A stretch of 64,000 nucleotides of DNA from Larsenimonas salina (lineage in GTDB: Bacteria > Pseudomonadota > Gammaproteobacteria > Pseudomonadales > Halomonadaceae), in contig NZ_JAMLJJ010000006.1 of NCBI RefSeq assembly GCF_023736155.1, forward strand, positions 59,203 to 123,202, in the 5' to 3' direction. Positions 11,529-20,341 of the stretch are shown here, piece by piece. A program made the position numbers and the translations under genes. The number at the start of each line of letters is the position of its first letter. Positions within the stretch are counted from its first letter, which is position 1. The notes beneath the pieces were generated by a model, which was not told the origin of the DNA, did not search any database, and was given only the letters and a program-made list of their open reading frames with translations.

Positions 11529-12542
11529 ATGGCTTCACCGCTTTTCATCGCCGATCTCGAGTTTTCCCGTGCCGTGATTCAGGCCCCCATGGCCGGCGGC
11601 ATCACCACGCCCGAACTGGTTGCCGCCGTGTCGGAGGAAGGCGGGCTTGGAAGTCTGGGCGCCGGCTACCTCACCCCCGAGGCCATCATTGATGCGACCC
11701 ACGCCATCCGCGCGCTGACGCCCGCCCCGTTTGCTATCAACCTTTTCGCCCCCACCCACGACGCCCCCGGCTGCGACATCGACCAGGCCCTCAATGCCCT
11801 CAAGGCCTGCTACGCCGACGCCGGCGTCGAGATGCCCACAACGTTTTCAACGATGCCTGATTTCGACGCCCAGTTCGAGGCCATGCTCTCAGTGCAACCG
11901 GCGCTCTTTTCATTCACCTTTGGCACTTTGGATCGCAAATACATTGACGCCTGCCGTGCTCGGCACATCGCACTCGTCGGGACTGCAACCTCCATATTCG
12001 AAGCCAACGGACTGGCCCTAAGTGGCGTCGATGCCATTGTGCTTCAGGGTGAAGAAGCGGGCGGGCACTGCGGCAGCCACGACTCGGCCGGTGCCGGACA
12101 GCCGCTGCTGCCACTAATCAGCGAGTGCCGTGCGCACATTGACCTGCCTTTGATCGCCGCAGGCGGGCTAATGAGCGCTCTCGATATTCACTGCGCGCTT
12201 CAGGCCGGCGCCGACGCCGCCCAGTGCGGGACCGCCTTTCTGCTCGCCGATGAGGCCGGCACCTCCGATACCTGGCGCCGCGCCCTTCAGGACACCCACG
12301 AAAGCGACGCCACCGAGATTACCTATGCCGTTTCCGGCCGCGCCGCGCGTGGGCTCAAGAACGCCTGGATGGGGCCTCAGGCGCCCCGCGACCTGGCCCC
12401 CTATCCGGTGCAGCATCAGTTGACCTCTCCGCTAAGGCACCTGAGTACGGGCCCGAAATGGAAAAGCCTGTGGGCCGGCAAACAGGTTCATCACATTCGC
12501 TCGGGGTCGGTTAGCGAAGTTATGGCCATGCTCGATCATTGA
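11529..12542 (+). CDS. Nitronate monooxygenase
   Basis: FMN-dependent TIM-barrel enzyme of 337 residues, oxidising toxic alkyl nitronates. Family blocks: QAPMAGGITTPELVAAVSEE at the N-terminus, the catalytic-histidine loop QGEEAGGHCGSHD, and the phosphate-binding AAGGLMSALDIHCALQAGAD followed by QCGTAFLLADE. These fit the class I nitronate monooxygenases (formerly 2-nitropropane dioxygenases). The start at 11529 has AAAAGGACAC upstream. It stands alone, transcribed divergently from gntK. A FabK-like enoyl reductase role is less likely given this catalytic loop. Confidence 0.88.
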   Translation: MASPLFIADLEFSRAVIQAPMAGGITTPELVAAVSEEGGLGSLGAGYLTPEAIIDATHAIRALTPAPFAINLFAPTHDAPGCDIDQALNALKACYADAGVEMPTTFSTMPDFDAQFEAMLSVQPALFSFTFGTLDRKYIDACRARHIALVGTATSIFEANGLALSGVDAIVLQGEEAGGHCGSHDSAGAGQPLLPLISECRAHIDLPLIAAGGLMSALDIHCALQAGADAAQCGTAFLLADEAGTSDTWRRALQDTHESDATEITYAVSGRAARGLKNAWMGPQAPRDLAPYPVQHQLTSPLRHLSTGPKWKSLWAGKQVHHIRSGSVSEVMAMLDH

Positions 12543-12623
12543 GCGAATGCATATTTTTTCCTCACCGCCTGGCGCATCGATCATTACACTGGCTTATTCA
12601 AACCCTGTTCGGAAACCGCGTCG

Positions 12624-14090
12624 ATGTTCAAGCATCTCGGTCTTAAACTGTTCGCAAGCATCCTGCTGGTCAACATTCTGATCAGCGGCACCATCTACTG
12701 GACCATGGCACGCAGCATCGACAACGGCTTCATCGACTACATAAGAACAAGCCAGGAACAGCGCATCGATAACCTCGCGCAGACATTGATTTCAAGCTAT
12801 CGACAAAACGGTAAAAGCTGGAACTTTCTGGAGCGCAATTCGAAGGCGTGGCGTCAACTGCTGAGATTCGGGCTAGGGCCGAGCATGGGGCCACCTCATC
12901 GTGAACGGGCCTCCTCGCCTCCGATGAAATCAATGCCCACGCCTCCACCACCGCTAACCGAGCAAAGCCCTCACCTTCCTCCCGAGCTTGGAGACCCGGA
13001 GTTTTACGCCCTGTTCGACTCGGCCAATTCACCGATCGCGCACGCCCCTCGCGTCAACCTAGATCGCCTCAACCGGAAGACGCTTTCACTCGATGGGCAG
13101 ATAATCGGGGTTTTAGGCTATCCCCGAGTTAAGGACGTGATCGGGTCGATCGACAAAGTCTTCATCAACCGCCAGCTTAGAAACCTGGGGATCATCATGG
13201 GGGGAACGCTTCTAGCCTCATTGGTGCTCTCGGCCGGACTTGGCTGGTGGATCGGTCGACGAGCCAAGCGAATGGCAAGCTTTACCCAGACCTTGATCCA
13301 GGGTGATTTCACCAAGCGCCTGACCAGCAGCGGCCGTGATGAGCTGGCACGGCTCAGCCAGGACCTTAACGCCCTGGCCATTACACTTGATCACAACCGC
13401 CAAGCAAGAGAGCAATGGGTCGCCGATATCGCTCATGAGCTCAGAACGCCGCTGGCGGTCCTCAAGGGGGAGCTCGAGGCCATCGCCGATGGCATTCGTC
13501 AGGTAGACACCTCGACCATAACGTCACTGACACAGGAAGTTGACCAGCTCAACCGATTGGTCGAGGATCTTCGCGTACTGGCGCAATCCGATGCCAAGAC
13601 GCTTGACACCCCTCTCGTGTCATTCTCAATGAGTGACCACTTGAGAATCCGCCTCGATGAAAGCCGATATCGGCTCGAAGCGGCCAATATCGCCCTGGTC
13701 TGCAAAATTGAGCCTGACATCGACATTAACGGCGACGAGCATCGTCTGCGTCAGCTCTGGAACAACCTGCTGGATAATACTCTGTTCTATACCGATGCGC
13801 CGGGCACGCTCAAGGTTACACTGAAGCGAGAACCGACCAAGATCGTTGTACTGTGGGAGGATTCAGCGCCAGGCGTTCCCGAGGATGCACTCGACAGGTT
13901 GACCGAGCGACTTTACCGAGTCGAGGCCTCGCGCAATCGCCGTCACGGCGGCAGCGGCTTAGGGCTATCGATTGCAAGCGCCATGGTTCGACTGCATCGA
14001 GGCCATATGATCGCCGAGCAGACACCGCTGGGCGGTCTGCGCTGGCGCCTCGAATTCCCGCTCGAACCGGCCACACGGAGAGAAATATGA
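12624..14090 (+). CDS. baeS: BaeS-like envelope-stress sensor histidine kinase
   Basis: Inner-membrane sensor kinase of 488 residues. Transmembrane helices near residues 7-28 and 188-210 flank a periplasmic domain that contains an unusual proline-rich stretch (about 88-130, SMPTPPPPLTEQ). A HAMP domain follows, then HisKA with the phosphorylated His at H271 (DIAHELRTPLAVLKGELEA), and an HATPase domain with NNLLDN and GGSGLGLSIA. It overlaps the response regulator by four bases (ATGA). With that partner and a Spy-like gene next, it looks like the BaeSR system that senses envelope damage; the signal is inferred. Confidence 0.85.
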   Translation: MFKHLGLKLFASILLVNILISGTIYWTMARSIDNGFIDYIRTSQEQRIDNLAQTLISSYRQNGKSWNFLERNSKAWRQLLRFGLGPSMGPPHRERASSPPMKSMPTPPPPLTEQSPHLPPELGDPEFYALFDSANSPIAHAPRVNLDRLNRKTLSLDGQIIGVLGYPRVKDVIGSIDKVFINRQLRNLGIIMGGTLLASLVLSAGLGWWIGRRAKRMASFTQTLIQGDFTKRLTSSGRDELARLSQDLNALAITLDHNRQAREQWVADIAHELRTPLAVLKGELEAIADGIRQVDTSTITSLTQEVDQLNRLVEDLRVLAQSDAKTLDTPLVSFSMSDHLRIRLDESRYRLEAANIALVCKIEPDIDINGDEHRLRQLWNNLLDNTLFYTDAPGTLKVTLKREPTKIVVLWEDSAPGVPEDALDRLTERLYRVEASRNRRHGGSGLGLSIASAMVRLHRGHMIAEQTPLGGLRWRLEFPLEPATRREI

Positions 14091-14803
14091 GTCAACGTAT
14101 TCTGATCGTCGAAGACGAACCGAAGATCGCCGCACTGTTAAAAGACTATTTACAAAACAGTGGGTTCGAGTGTCATCACATTGATCATGGCGATCACGTA
14201 CAACCTTGGCTTGCCGAGCATGGCGCGGATTTAATCCTCATGGACCTCATGCTGCCCGGCAAGGACGGTCTGACCCTTTGCCGAGAGATACTCCAGGCAA
14301 CTCCCCACCAACCCGTGGTCATGTTGACGGCCAAGGTCGAGGAAATCGACCGGCTACTCGGCCTCGAGCTAGGCGCCGATGACTATATCTGCAAGCCCTT
14401 CAGTCCCCGAGAAACCGTTGCTCGTGTGCGAGCGGTACTTAGACGCGCACAGGCGACCCCGCCTACAGCCGATGCAGCGACACAAACCAGTAACGACATA
14501 GAGCTTGATGAGGCCGGTTGGCGCGCGTTTGCGCGCGGTCAGGATCTGCAATTAACCGCCGTCGAGTTCCAGCTTCTAAAGGTGATGATGGCAGCACCAG
14601 GACGCATCTTCTCACGAGACAAACTGATGGATCACATGTATCAAGATCATCGCATCGTCTCAGAGCGCACCGTTGACAGCCATGTAAAGAAACTGCGGCG
14701 CAAGATCGGGGACATCTGGCCGAACCGAACCATCGTTCACTCGATGTACGGCGTCGGGTACAAATACGATCCTGATTTCTGTGATGACCCTGAAGATAAC
14801 TGA
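14087..14803 (+). CDS. baeR: BaeR-like response regulator
   Basis: OmpR-family DNA-binding response regulator of 238 residues. The receiver domain carries the acidic pair ED at 9-10, phosphoacceptor D53 in LMDLMLPGKDGL and KPFSPRE; the C-terminal winged helix contains LTAVEFQLLKVMMAAPGR and RTVDSHVKKLRRKIG. It starts within the baeS stop codon, so the pair is translationally coupled. The longer reading frame beginning inside baeS is not used. The likely target is the Spy-like gene 79 bp downstream, though no site matching the Escherichia coli BaeR box was found. Confidence 0.92.
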   Translation: MSQRILIVEDEPKIAALLKDYLQNSGFECHHIDHGDHVQPWLAEHGADLILMDLMLPGKDGLTLCREILQATPHQPVVMLTAKVEEIDRLLGLELGADDYICKPFSPRETVARVRAVLRRAQATPPTADAATQTSNDIELDEAGWRAFARGQDLQLTAVEFQLLKVMMAAPGRIFSRDKLMDHMYQDHRIVSERTVDSHVKKLRRKIGDIWPNRTIVHSMYGVGYKYDPDFCDDPEDN

Positions 14804-14837
14804 GACGTTTTGCGGTTTCGGTGCACATTTCATGCAT

Positions 14838-14876
14838 CTCTCTGCCTGATCATAGTTTCGACACTAATCAGGAGAG
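14838..14876 (+). promoter_or_regulatory. Inverted repeat covering the ribosome-binding site of the Spy-like gene
   Basis: CCTGAT (14845-14850) pairs with ATCAGG (14867-14872) and CTCT (14838-14841) with AGAG (14873-14876), leaving a 3-base bulge and a 16-base loop. The 3' arm contains the Shine-Dalgarno sequence AGGAG of the gene at 14883. It could be an operator or an RNA structure that hides the ribosome-binding site; sequence alone cannot tell. Confidence 0.4.
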
Positions 14877-14882
14877 CGCGAC

Positions 14883-15875
14883 ATGAAACGAATCCTTCTT
14901 ACCTCTGCACTGATCGCAGCCTTGATGCCGGTTCTTTCAAGCTCGGCCAGCGCCGATGAGCACGGCCGAGAAACGCTTTACAAAAGCTGGTCACTGAGCG
15001 CGCAGCAAAGCCAGCAGGTCGAGCAGGCCAATCAGACGTTCAAAAACAAGCTCGATGGCATTGATCACGAGGCGTTCGACTCACGCAAGGCTCGCCACGA
15101 GGCCATGAATGAGGCGGCCAAGGCGCACCATGAGGCACTGAAAACCATCCTCGATGCCGATCAGATTCGCGCGCTTACCGCGTACGAACGCCAGTTTGAT
15201 CCCCGTGAAGAGACAGAGGCCTTCAAACACGCCTTGTTCGATAGCTGGCAGCTTGATCAAGGCGCACGTAACCGGCTGGATGCGGCTCGAAAGGCCATCG
15301 ACATTTCGTTCAAGGCAGACACAAACGCCGACAAGGAAAGCCGCCACGCTGCACGTCAAAAAGCCATGGACGACTATCGACAGACGCTCTCTGACGTATT
15401 GACCCCAGCGCAGCGCCAGGTACTCAGATCATTGAAACACTTCAAGCCGATGCCGACGCATCGCTCTCTGCCGCCCAAGGCCGGCGTCGAGGCCCTGATA
15501 AAAAGCTGGCACTTGAGCCTTGAAAAGCGTCAAGCGCTTGAAGAAATCAATCAACACTTTAAGACCCAGCTTGAGCAGCATCGTCCTCCCATGCCGCCTA
15601 GGGAAGCTCATGGCGCCCCATCCTCTGCGCCCGATCATGAGCAAAAACACAAAGGCCCCCGATCTGAAAAGCGCTCAAACACACCGGACCTGGACACTCT
15701 GTTCAAGGCTCATGATCGCGCACTGGCCAATGTATTGAGCCGCGAGCAGATCGCAGCGCTCAACTTGTTCATGCCCAAACAGCCTAAAGGCCCAATGGGG
15801 AAAAACACGAACGCAAAAGGCGCGCCGAAAGACATACCGAAACCACCCATGGACGATGCCGCCACCGAGCACTGA
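14883..15875 (+). CDS. Periplasmic Spy/CpxP-like protein with three repeated domains
   Basis: Secreted helical protein of 330 residues with a signal peptide (MKRILLTSALIAALMPVLSS, cleavage after SASA near 24). The mature part has three diverged copies of one module: 32-105 (LYKSWSLS...ILDADQIRALTAYERQF), 118-187 (LFDSWQLD...VLTPAQRQVLRSLKHF) and 205-296 (LIKSWHLS...VLSREQIAALNLFM). Each ends in an LTxxQ-like motif of the Spy/CpxP chaperone family, whose members are normally single-domain proteins near 150 residues. A proline- and histidine-rich linker breaks the third copy. The position behind baeSR matches Spy, a known BaeR target and ATP-independent periplasmic chaperone. Confidence 0.78.
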   Translation: MKRILLTSALIAALMPVLSSSASADEHGRETLYKSWSLSAQQSQQVEQANQTFKNKLDGIDHEAFDSRKARHEAMNEAAKAHHEALKTILDADQIRALTAYERQFDPREETEAFKHALFDSWQLDQGARNRLDAARKAIDISFKADTNADKESRHAARQKAMDDYRQTLSDVLTPAQRQVLRSLKHFKPMPTHRSLPPKAGVEALIKSWHLSLEKRQALEEINQHFKTQLEQHRPPMPPREAHGAPSSAPDHEQKHKGPRSEKRSNTPDLDTLFKAHDRALANVLSREQIAALNLFMPKQPKGPMGKNTNAKGAPKDIPKPPMDDAATEH

Positions 15876-15907
15876 TCACGCTATTTTTCATAAAAGATGA
15901 CTATCGA

Positions 15908-15932
15908 CCGGGCCCTTGTGCCCGGTTTTTTT
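15908..15932 (+). terminator. Rho-independent terminator after the Spy-like gene
   Basis: CCGGGC (15908-15913), a six-base loop and GCCCGG (15920-15925) are followed by seven T residues. It ends the baeSR/Spy-like region and opens a 280-bp non-coding stretch before betT. Confidence 0.92.
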
Positions 15933-16007
15933 ATGTCGCCACTTTAGCCATTGGCTTTGTTGCCGATCAAACGAGACATCGATAAGTCGATGAAATGCTT
16001 CTCAATA

Positions 16008-16036
16008 TTGATCAGTGAAACTAAACGCTGTATTTT
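16008..16036 (+). promoter_or_regulatory. Candidate sigma-70 promoter for betT
   Basis: TTGATC (16008-16013) and TATTTT (16031-16036) are separated by 17 bp in an AT-rich island inside high-GC DNA. Each hexamer matches consensus at four of six positions. Transcription from here would give a leader of about 170 bases. Confidence 0.45.
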
Positions 16037-16099
16037 ATTTAAACAAATATTCAATAAATTTCCGTTCTAATGAACGACGCATCGCTTGCCGGTTCGGTT

Positions 16100-16147
16100 T
16101 AGGCAGCGCAGAACTGTGTCCGACCGGTCGAGATTCTGCGCTGCCTA
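16100..16147 (+). promoter_or_regulatory. 14-bp perfect hairpin in the betT leader
   Basis: Arms 16100-16113 and 16134-16147 are perfectly complementary (one arm reads TAGGCAGCGCAGAA). The 20-base spacer holds a second palindrome, CGACCGGTCG (16121-16130). It lies 65 bp before the betT start, with no T-run after it, so it is not an ordinary terminator. A role in control of betT is plausible but unproven. Confidence 0.6.
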
Positions 16148-16212
16148 CGCTCGAGCCTCTCCGCGATTCAGACCTCGCCATTAGCGAATCCCCATCATTT
16201 AGAGGAAGGTTC

Positions 16213-18291
16213 ATGTCACACCAGGAAAAGGACATACCTGCTAACGGGCGATTGAACGGGGCCGTCTTTTTCGGCTCAGCGTTCTTTATCGTTTTGTTCG
16301 CCTTTTGGGCCATGTTTTTTACAGAAAGCGCCAATACCGTTATTTTCGCGATGCTTGGCTGGATTGCCGATACCTTTGGCTGGTATTACTTTCTTGCAGG
16401 CACCCTGTATCTGGCATTTGTCATTTTCATCGCCTGCTCCCGATTCGGAAGCATTCGACTCGGCCCCAAACATTCCAAGCCCGAATTTAGCCTGCTGTCT
16501 TGGGCTGCCATGCTGTTTGCCGCTGGTATCGGCATCGATCTACTGTTTTTCTGTGTGGCAGAGCCTGTCACCCAGTTTCTCGCGCCGCCCACGGGGGCAC
16601 CTGAAACCATGGCCGCCGCACGTCAGGCAACCGTTTGGTCACTCTTTCACTACGGCATAACCGGATGGGGCATGTACGCCCTCATGGGTATGGTGCTTGC
16701 ATACTTCAGCTTTCGCTATAACCTGCCGCTGACCATTCGCAGCGCGCTCTACCCCATTTTTGGCAAGCGGGTCGAAGGCGCCATCGGTCACACCGTCGAT
16801 ATTGCGGCGGTCATCGGCACCGTATTTGGCATCGCAACAAGCCTTGGCATCGGTGTGGTTCAACTCAACTACGGGTTGACGTTTTTGTTCGATATCCCAA
16901 GCAGTCTTGTGGTCCAGGGCGGTCTGATCGTTTTGTCGATCGTACTGGCGACCATTTCGGTCGTGGCCGGGGTCGACAAGGGCATTCGCCGCATTTCGGA
17001 ATTCAACGTTCTGCTGGCGCTGGCGCTTTTGCTGTTCGTACTGGTGGAAGGCAAGACCCTGTTTCTGCTCAACGCGCTCGTGCTCAACATCGGGGACTAC
17101 CTGAGTCAGTTCATGAGCATGACCATGGACACCATGGCGTTCCAGCAGGTCATGCCCGAAACCGCGCAGCAGACCTCCGACTGGCTCAACGCCTGGACCC
17201 TGTTTTTCTGGGCCTGGTGGGTTGCCTGGGCGCCGTTTGTCGGCTTGTTCCTGGCGCGCATTTCACGGGGGCGAACCATCCGTGAATTCGTGGTGGGCAC
17301 CCTAACCATTCCCTTCATCTTCACCCTGCTTTGGATGTCGATCTTCGGCAACAGTGCGATCGAGATGATTTTAAGCGGCAACGCCGACTTTGGTCAGATG
17401 GCCATGAACAACCCAGAGCAAGGCCTTTACGCCTTATTGAGCCAGTATCCCTGGGTTACCTGGACGGCCGGTCTTGCCACTGTGCTCGGTATGCTTTTCT
17501 ACGTCACCTCCGCCGACTCAGGTGCGCTGGTACTTGGCAATTTCACCTCGATTTTGCCAGATCCGCACACCGACGCGCCGACCTGGTTACGCATTTTCTG
17601 GTCAGTCGTGATCGGTCTTCTAACCTTTGCCCTGCTTCTTACCGACGGCGTTTCCGCTCTGCAAAGCATGGTGGTGGTCATGGGTCTGCCGTTCTCGTTC
17701 GTGATGTTCTTCGTGGTCGCAGGGCTCTGGAAATCCCTTCGCATGGAAGGCTTTCGTGAAGACAGCCGCATGGGCAGTCTGGCCGGCCACCTATCGAGCC
17801 GTTCCGACAGCGCCCATGGCAGCCATCTTGACTGGCGCAAGCGCCTGAGCCGCGCCATGAGCTTCCCGACGCTTTCACAGGTATCGACCTTTCAAAGTGA
17901 GGTCTGTCGACCTGCCATGGAAGAAGTGTGTAAGGAACTTTCCGATCAGGGCGCGCCCGCCGAGATAATCGAGGGTGACGAGAAGGTGCCACACCTGGCC
18001 CTAAACGTGGTGCTCGACAACGAGCAGAACTTCACCTATCAGACCTGGCCGCGTCAGTTTGAAACGCCCGAGTTCGCTCGCAGGGCGAAGACTGAACAGA
18101 CCAACTACTACCGCATGGAGGTCTACCTTCAGGAAGGCAGCCAGGGCTATGACCTGATGGGCTACAGCAAGGAACAGGTAATTGACGACATTCTCGATCA
18201 GTACGAGCGTCATCTTCACTTCCTGCACATGAGCCGTGACGCACCGGGCACCCCGGCAACGCTTCCGGACGACCCGGAACTGCCAGCCTGA
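16213..18291 (+). CDS. betT: BCCT-family choline transporter, BetT type
   Basis: Inner-membrane importer of 692 residues with twelve transmembrane helices, taking up choline for conversion to glycine betaine during salt stress. The BCCT signature WAWWVAWAPFVGLFLARISR is near residue 333. The substrate-site motif reads GIGIDLLFFCVAEP (105-118), as in proton-coupled BetT, rather than the GxGxG form of sodium-coupled BetP. A hydrophilic C-terminal tail from about 520 to 692 matches the long BetT type, where it tunes the osmotic response. ATG at 16213 follows AGAGGAAGG and is preferred over the frame open from 16015. No bet oxidation genes are nearby. Confidence 0.92.
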   Translation: MSHQEKDIPANGRLNGAVFFGSAFFIVLFAFWAMFFTESANTVIFAMLGWIADTFGWYYFLAGTLYLAFVIFIACSRFGSIRLGPKHSKPEFSLLSWAAMLFAAGIGIDLLFFCVAEPVTQFLAPPTGAPETMAAARQATVWSLFHYGITGWGMYALMGMVLAYFSFRYNLPLTIRSALYPIFGKRVEGAIGHTVDIAAVIGTVFGIATSLGIGVVQLNYGLTFLFDIPSSLVVQGGLIVLSIVLATISVVAGVDKGIRRISEFNVLLALALLLFVLVEGKTLFLLNALVLNIGDYLSQFMSMTMDTMAFQQVMPETAQQTSDWLNAWTLFFWAWWVAWAPFVGLFLARISRGRTIREFVVGTLTIPFIFTLLWMSIFGNSAIEMILSGNADFGQMAMNNPEQGLYALLSQYPWVTWTAGLATVLGMLFYVTSADSGALVLGNFTSILPDPHTDAPTWLRIFWSVVIGLLTFALLLTDGVSALQSMVVVMGLPFSFVMFFVVAGLWKSLRMEGFREDSRMGSLAGHLSSRSDSAHGSHLDWRKRLSRAMSFPTLSQVSTFQSEVCRPAMEEVCKELSDQGAPAEIIEGDEKVPHLALNVVLDNEQNFTYQTWPRQFETPEFARRAKTEQTNYYRMEVYLQEGSQGYDLMGYSKEQVIDDILDQYERHLHFLHMSRDAPGTPATLPDDPELPA

Positions 18292-18328
18292 TTACCCATG
18301 GTACACACGCTCTTCGGAGCACCCATCA

Positions 18329-18355
18329 AACGCCGGCCACGCGCCGGCGTTTTTT
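18329..18355 (+). terminator. Rho-independent terminator of betT
   Basis: CGCCGGC (18331-18337) pairs with GCCGGCG (18343-18349) over a five-base loop, flanked by AA/TT and followed by a run of six T residues. It lies about 40 bp after the betT stop codon. Confidence 0.93.
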
Positions 18356-18370
18356 ATGACACCTGTCTGA

Positions 18371-18475
18371 CCGCCAGGAAACATCGTCCTGACCATCAGA
18401 AGACCACCAGAAGACCACCACCCTGATCATCAGAAAACCACCACCTTGGCCGCCAGAAAACCACCGCCAGACACC
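18371..18475. repeat. Imperfect 23-bp tandem repeat array
   Basis: Units close to CCAGAAAACCACCACC recur with the CAGAA core starting at 18397, 18408, 18431 and 18454, and a weaker copy (CCAGGAAAC) near 18375. Steps are about 22, 11, 23 and 23 bp. The array fills the gap between the betT and fruA terminators. No reading frame of note crosses it; it behaves like a small minisatellite. Confidence 0.65.
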
Positions 18476-18479
18476 GCAC

Positions 18480-18506
18480 AAAAAAAGAGCGCCCCGTGGG
18501 GCGCTC
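18480..18506 (-). terminator. Rho-independent terminator of fruBKA
   Basis: On the minus strand GAGCGCCCC and GGGGCGCTC (18487-18506) form a hairpin followed by seven T residues (18486-18480). It closes the fruBKA operon about 55 bp after fruA. Confidence 0.93.
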
Positions 18507-18559
18507 CGTGCGGTTAAGTCGATTAATGGCAATGCCAATCAACGGTGAGACCAACCGGA

Positions 18560-20341
18560 TCAGCTGGCCTTGGCCCCTTCGAGGGCGTCTGAGCTGACCT
18601 GACCGGGTTTGATCAGTGCATACAGACCGCCAACAATCACCGAGCCAACCGTGATCGACAAGAGATACAAGAGCGCGTGGTTGACCGCGTTCGGGATCAG
18701 CAGCACAAACAGGCCGCCGTGCGGCGCCATCAGACCAATCTGGAAGAACATCGACAGGGCACCGGTCACCGCGCCGCCGATGATGCAGATCGGAATCACG
18801 CGCAGCGGATCCTTGGCGGCAAAGGGAATCGCGCCTTCACTGATGAAGCACAGCCCCAGCACGAAGGAAGCCTTGCCCGCCTCCTGCTCGGCCTGGGCGA
18901 ACTTCTTCTTCGCAAGCATGCTGGCGATGCCCATGCCAATGGCCGGCACCATGCCCGCGGCCATGATCGCGGCCATCGGCCCGTAGGTTTCAGAGGACAG
19001 GAGACCAACGCCGAAGGTGTAGGCCGCCTTGTTGACCGGGCCGCCCATGTCGACGCACATCATGCCGCCAAGCAGCAGGCCGAGCAGAATCGCGTTGGCG
19101 GTGCCCATCGACTTCAGGAAGTCGGTCAGCGCGCTCATGATCGCGGCCACCGGCGTGCCGATGGCGTAGATCATCACCAGCCCGGTAAAGAGACTTGCCA
19201 GCAGCGGAATGATCAAAATCGGCTTGAGCGACTCGACGCTTGCCGGCAGTTTCACGTAGCGCGTAATCGCCTTGGCCGCATAGCCTGCCAAGAAACCGGC
19301 GAGAATACCGCCAATAAACCCGGCACCGAGGCTCGAGGCCAGCCACCCCCCGATCATGCCGGGCGCGATACCAGGACGGTCGGCAATGGAATAGGCAATG
19401 TAGCCTGCAAGCACCGGCACCATCAGCTTGAAGGCACTGCCGCCGCCGATTTGCATCAGGGCGGCCGCAAGCGTTCCTTCTTCCTTGAACGCCTCGATCC
19501 CGAACACGAACGACAGCGCAATACAAAGACCCCCGGCCACGACCATCGGCAGCATGAAGGACACGCCGGTCAGAAGGTGTTTGTAGACCCCCCGTTCCTT
19601 GGCACTCTTGCCGCCGCCCGACCCTTGGGACGCCTCACCGGCCGCTTCCACACGGGCCTCGGCAAGCGCGGCCTCGATGGTCTGCTTCGATTTCTTGAGC
19701 GCGCTGCCCGTGGACGTGCGGTAAATCGGCTTGCCCTGGAACCGTTCGACATCGACTTCGATGTCACAGGCCAGAATGACCACATCCGCCTGCTCGATTT
19801 CAGACGCCGTCAGCTGATCCTGCGCGCCGACCGAGCCCTGGGTTTCCACTCGAATTGAATGGCCCAGATTGCGCCCGGCCTCGCTCAACGCCTCGGCCGC
19901 CATGAACGTGTGCGCGACTCCGGTCGGGCAGGCGGTCACGGCGACAATGGTCTTGGCGCCCTTGGCAGACGCCACGCTGTCGCTCGACTCGGCCGGCGGC
20001 TTGGTGCCCTCGGTCGATGCCGCGCTCGCGGTATAGGTGTCGGCCTTTTCCTCGGCCATGGCCAAAAAGGCGTCCGGATTCGGCAGCGCGTCGTCGATCG
20101 CCCCCTGATACAGACGCTTGCCGTCGAACCGGCTCAGGTCAATGGCGCGGCCGGCTGCGACCACCACCAGATCGGCCTCGCGGAGCTGATCATCGCTTGC
20201 GGTCTGGGACTTACCAAGATCGCTCTGATTGTCGACGACCACCTCCCAGCCCCGGCGCACTGCCGCAAGCTCGAGGCGACGCGCCGCGAGAAATGTCGTT
20301 GCCATGCCACTTGGACAGGCCGTAATGATGATGGCTTTCAT
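18560..20341 (-). CDS. fruA: Fructose PTS EIIBC component
   Basis: Inner-membrane fructose permease that imports and phosphorylates fructose to fructose 1-phosphate. The 593 residues comprise a duplicated EIIB domain (ITACPSGMATT with C9; VTACPTGVAHTF with the phosphorylated C138) and an EIIC membrane domain from about 255, including MGGPVNKAAYTFG. The ATG at 20341 overlaps the fruK stop as ATGA; 54 open codons upstream lie inside fruK and are excluded. It is the last gene of fruBKA. Confidence 0.96.
   Translation of the reverse strand: MKAIIITACPSGMATTFLAARRLELAAVRRGWEVVVDNQSDLGKSQTASDDQLREADLVVVAAGRAIDLSRFDGKRLYQGAIDDALPNPDAFLAMAEEKADTYTASAASTEGTKPPAESSDSVASAKGAKTIVAVTACPTGVAHTFMAAEALSEAGRNLGHSIRVETQGSVGAQDQLTASEIEQADVVILACDIEVDVERFQGKPIYRTSTGSALKKSKQTIEAALAEARVEAAGEASQGSGGGKSAKERGVYKHLLTGVSFMLPMVVAGGLCIALSFVFGIEAFKEEGTLAAALMQIGGGSAFKLMVPVLAGYIAYSIADRPGIAPGMIGGWLASSLGAGFIGGILAGFLAGYAAKAITRYVKLPASVESLKPILIIPLLASLFTGLVMIYAIGTPVAAIMSALTDFLKSMGTANAILLGLLLGGMMCVDMGGPVNKAAYTFGVGLLSSETYGPMAAIMAAGMVPAIGMGIASMLAKKKFAQAEQEAGKASFVLGLCFISEGAIPFAAKDPLRVIPICIIGGAVTGALSMFFQIGLMAPHGGLFVLLIPNAVNHALLYLLSITVGSVIVGGLYALIKPGQVSSDALEGAKAS

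Noticed and set aside
16015..16212. N-terminal extension of betT
   Set aside because: It would translate through the promoter-like region and the hairpin; the ATG at 16213 has a strong ribosome-binding site and matches BCCT family starts.
18371..18475. Short repeats as a CRISPR array
   Set aside because: Units are contiguous and imperfect, with no unique spacers and no cas genes.
18677..19858. 393-codon open frame on the plus strand opposite fruA
   Set aside because: Shadow of the coding strand with low-complexity His/Arg-rich translation.
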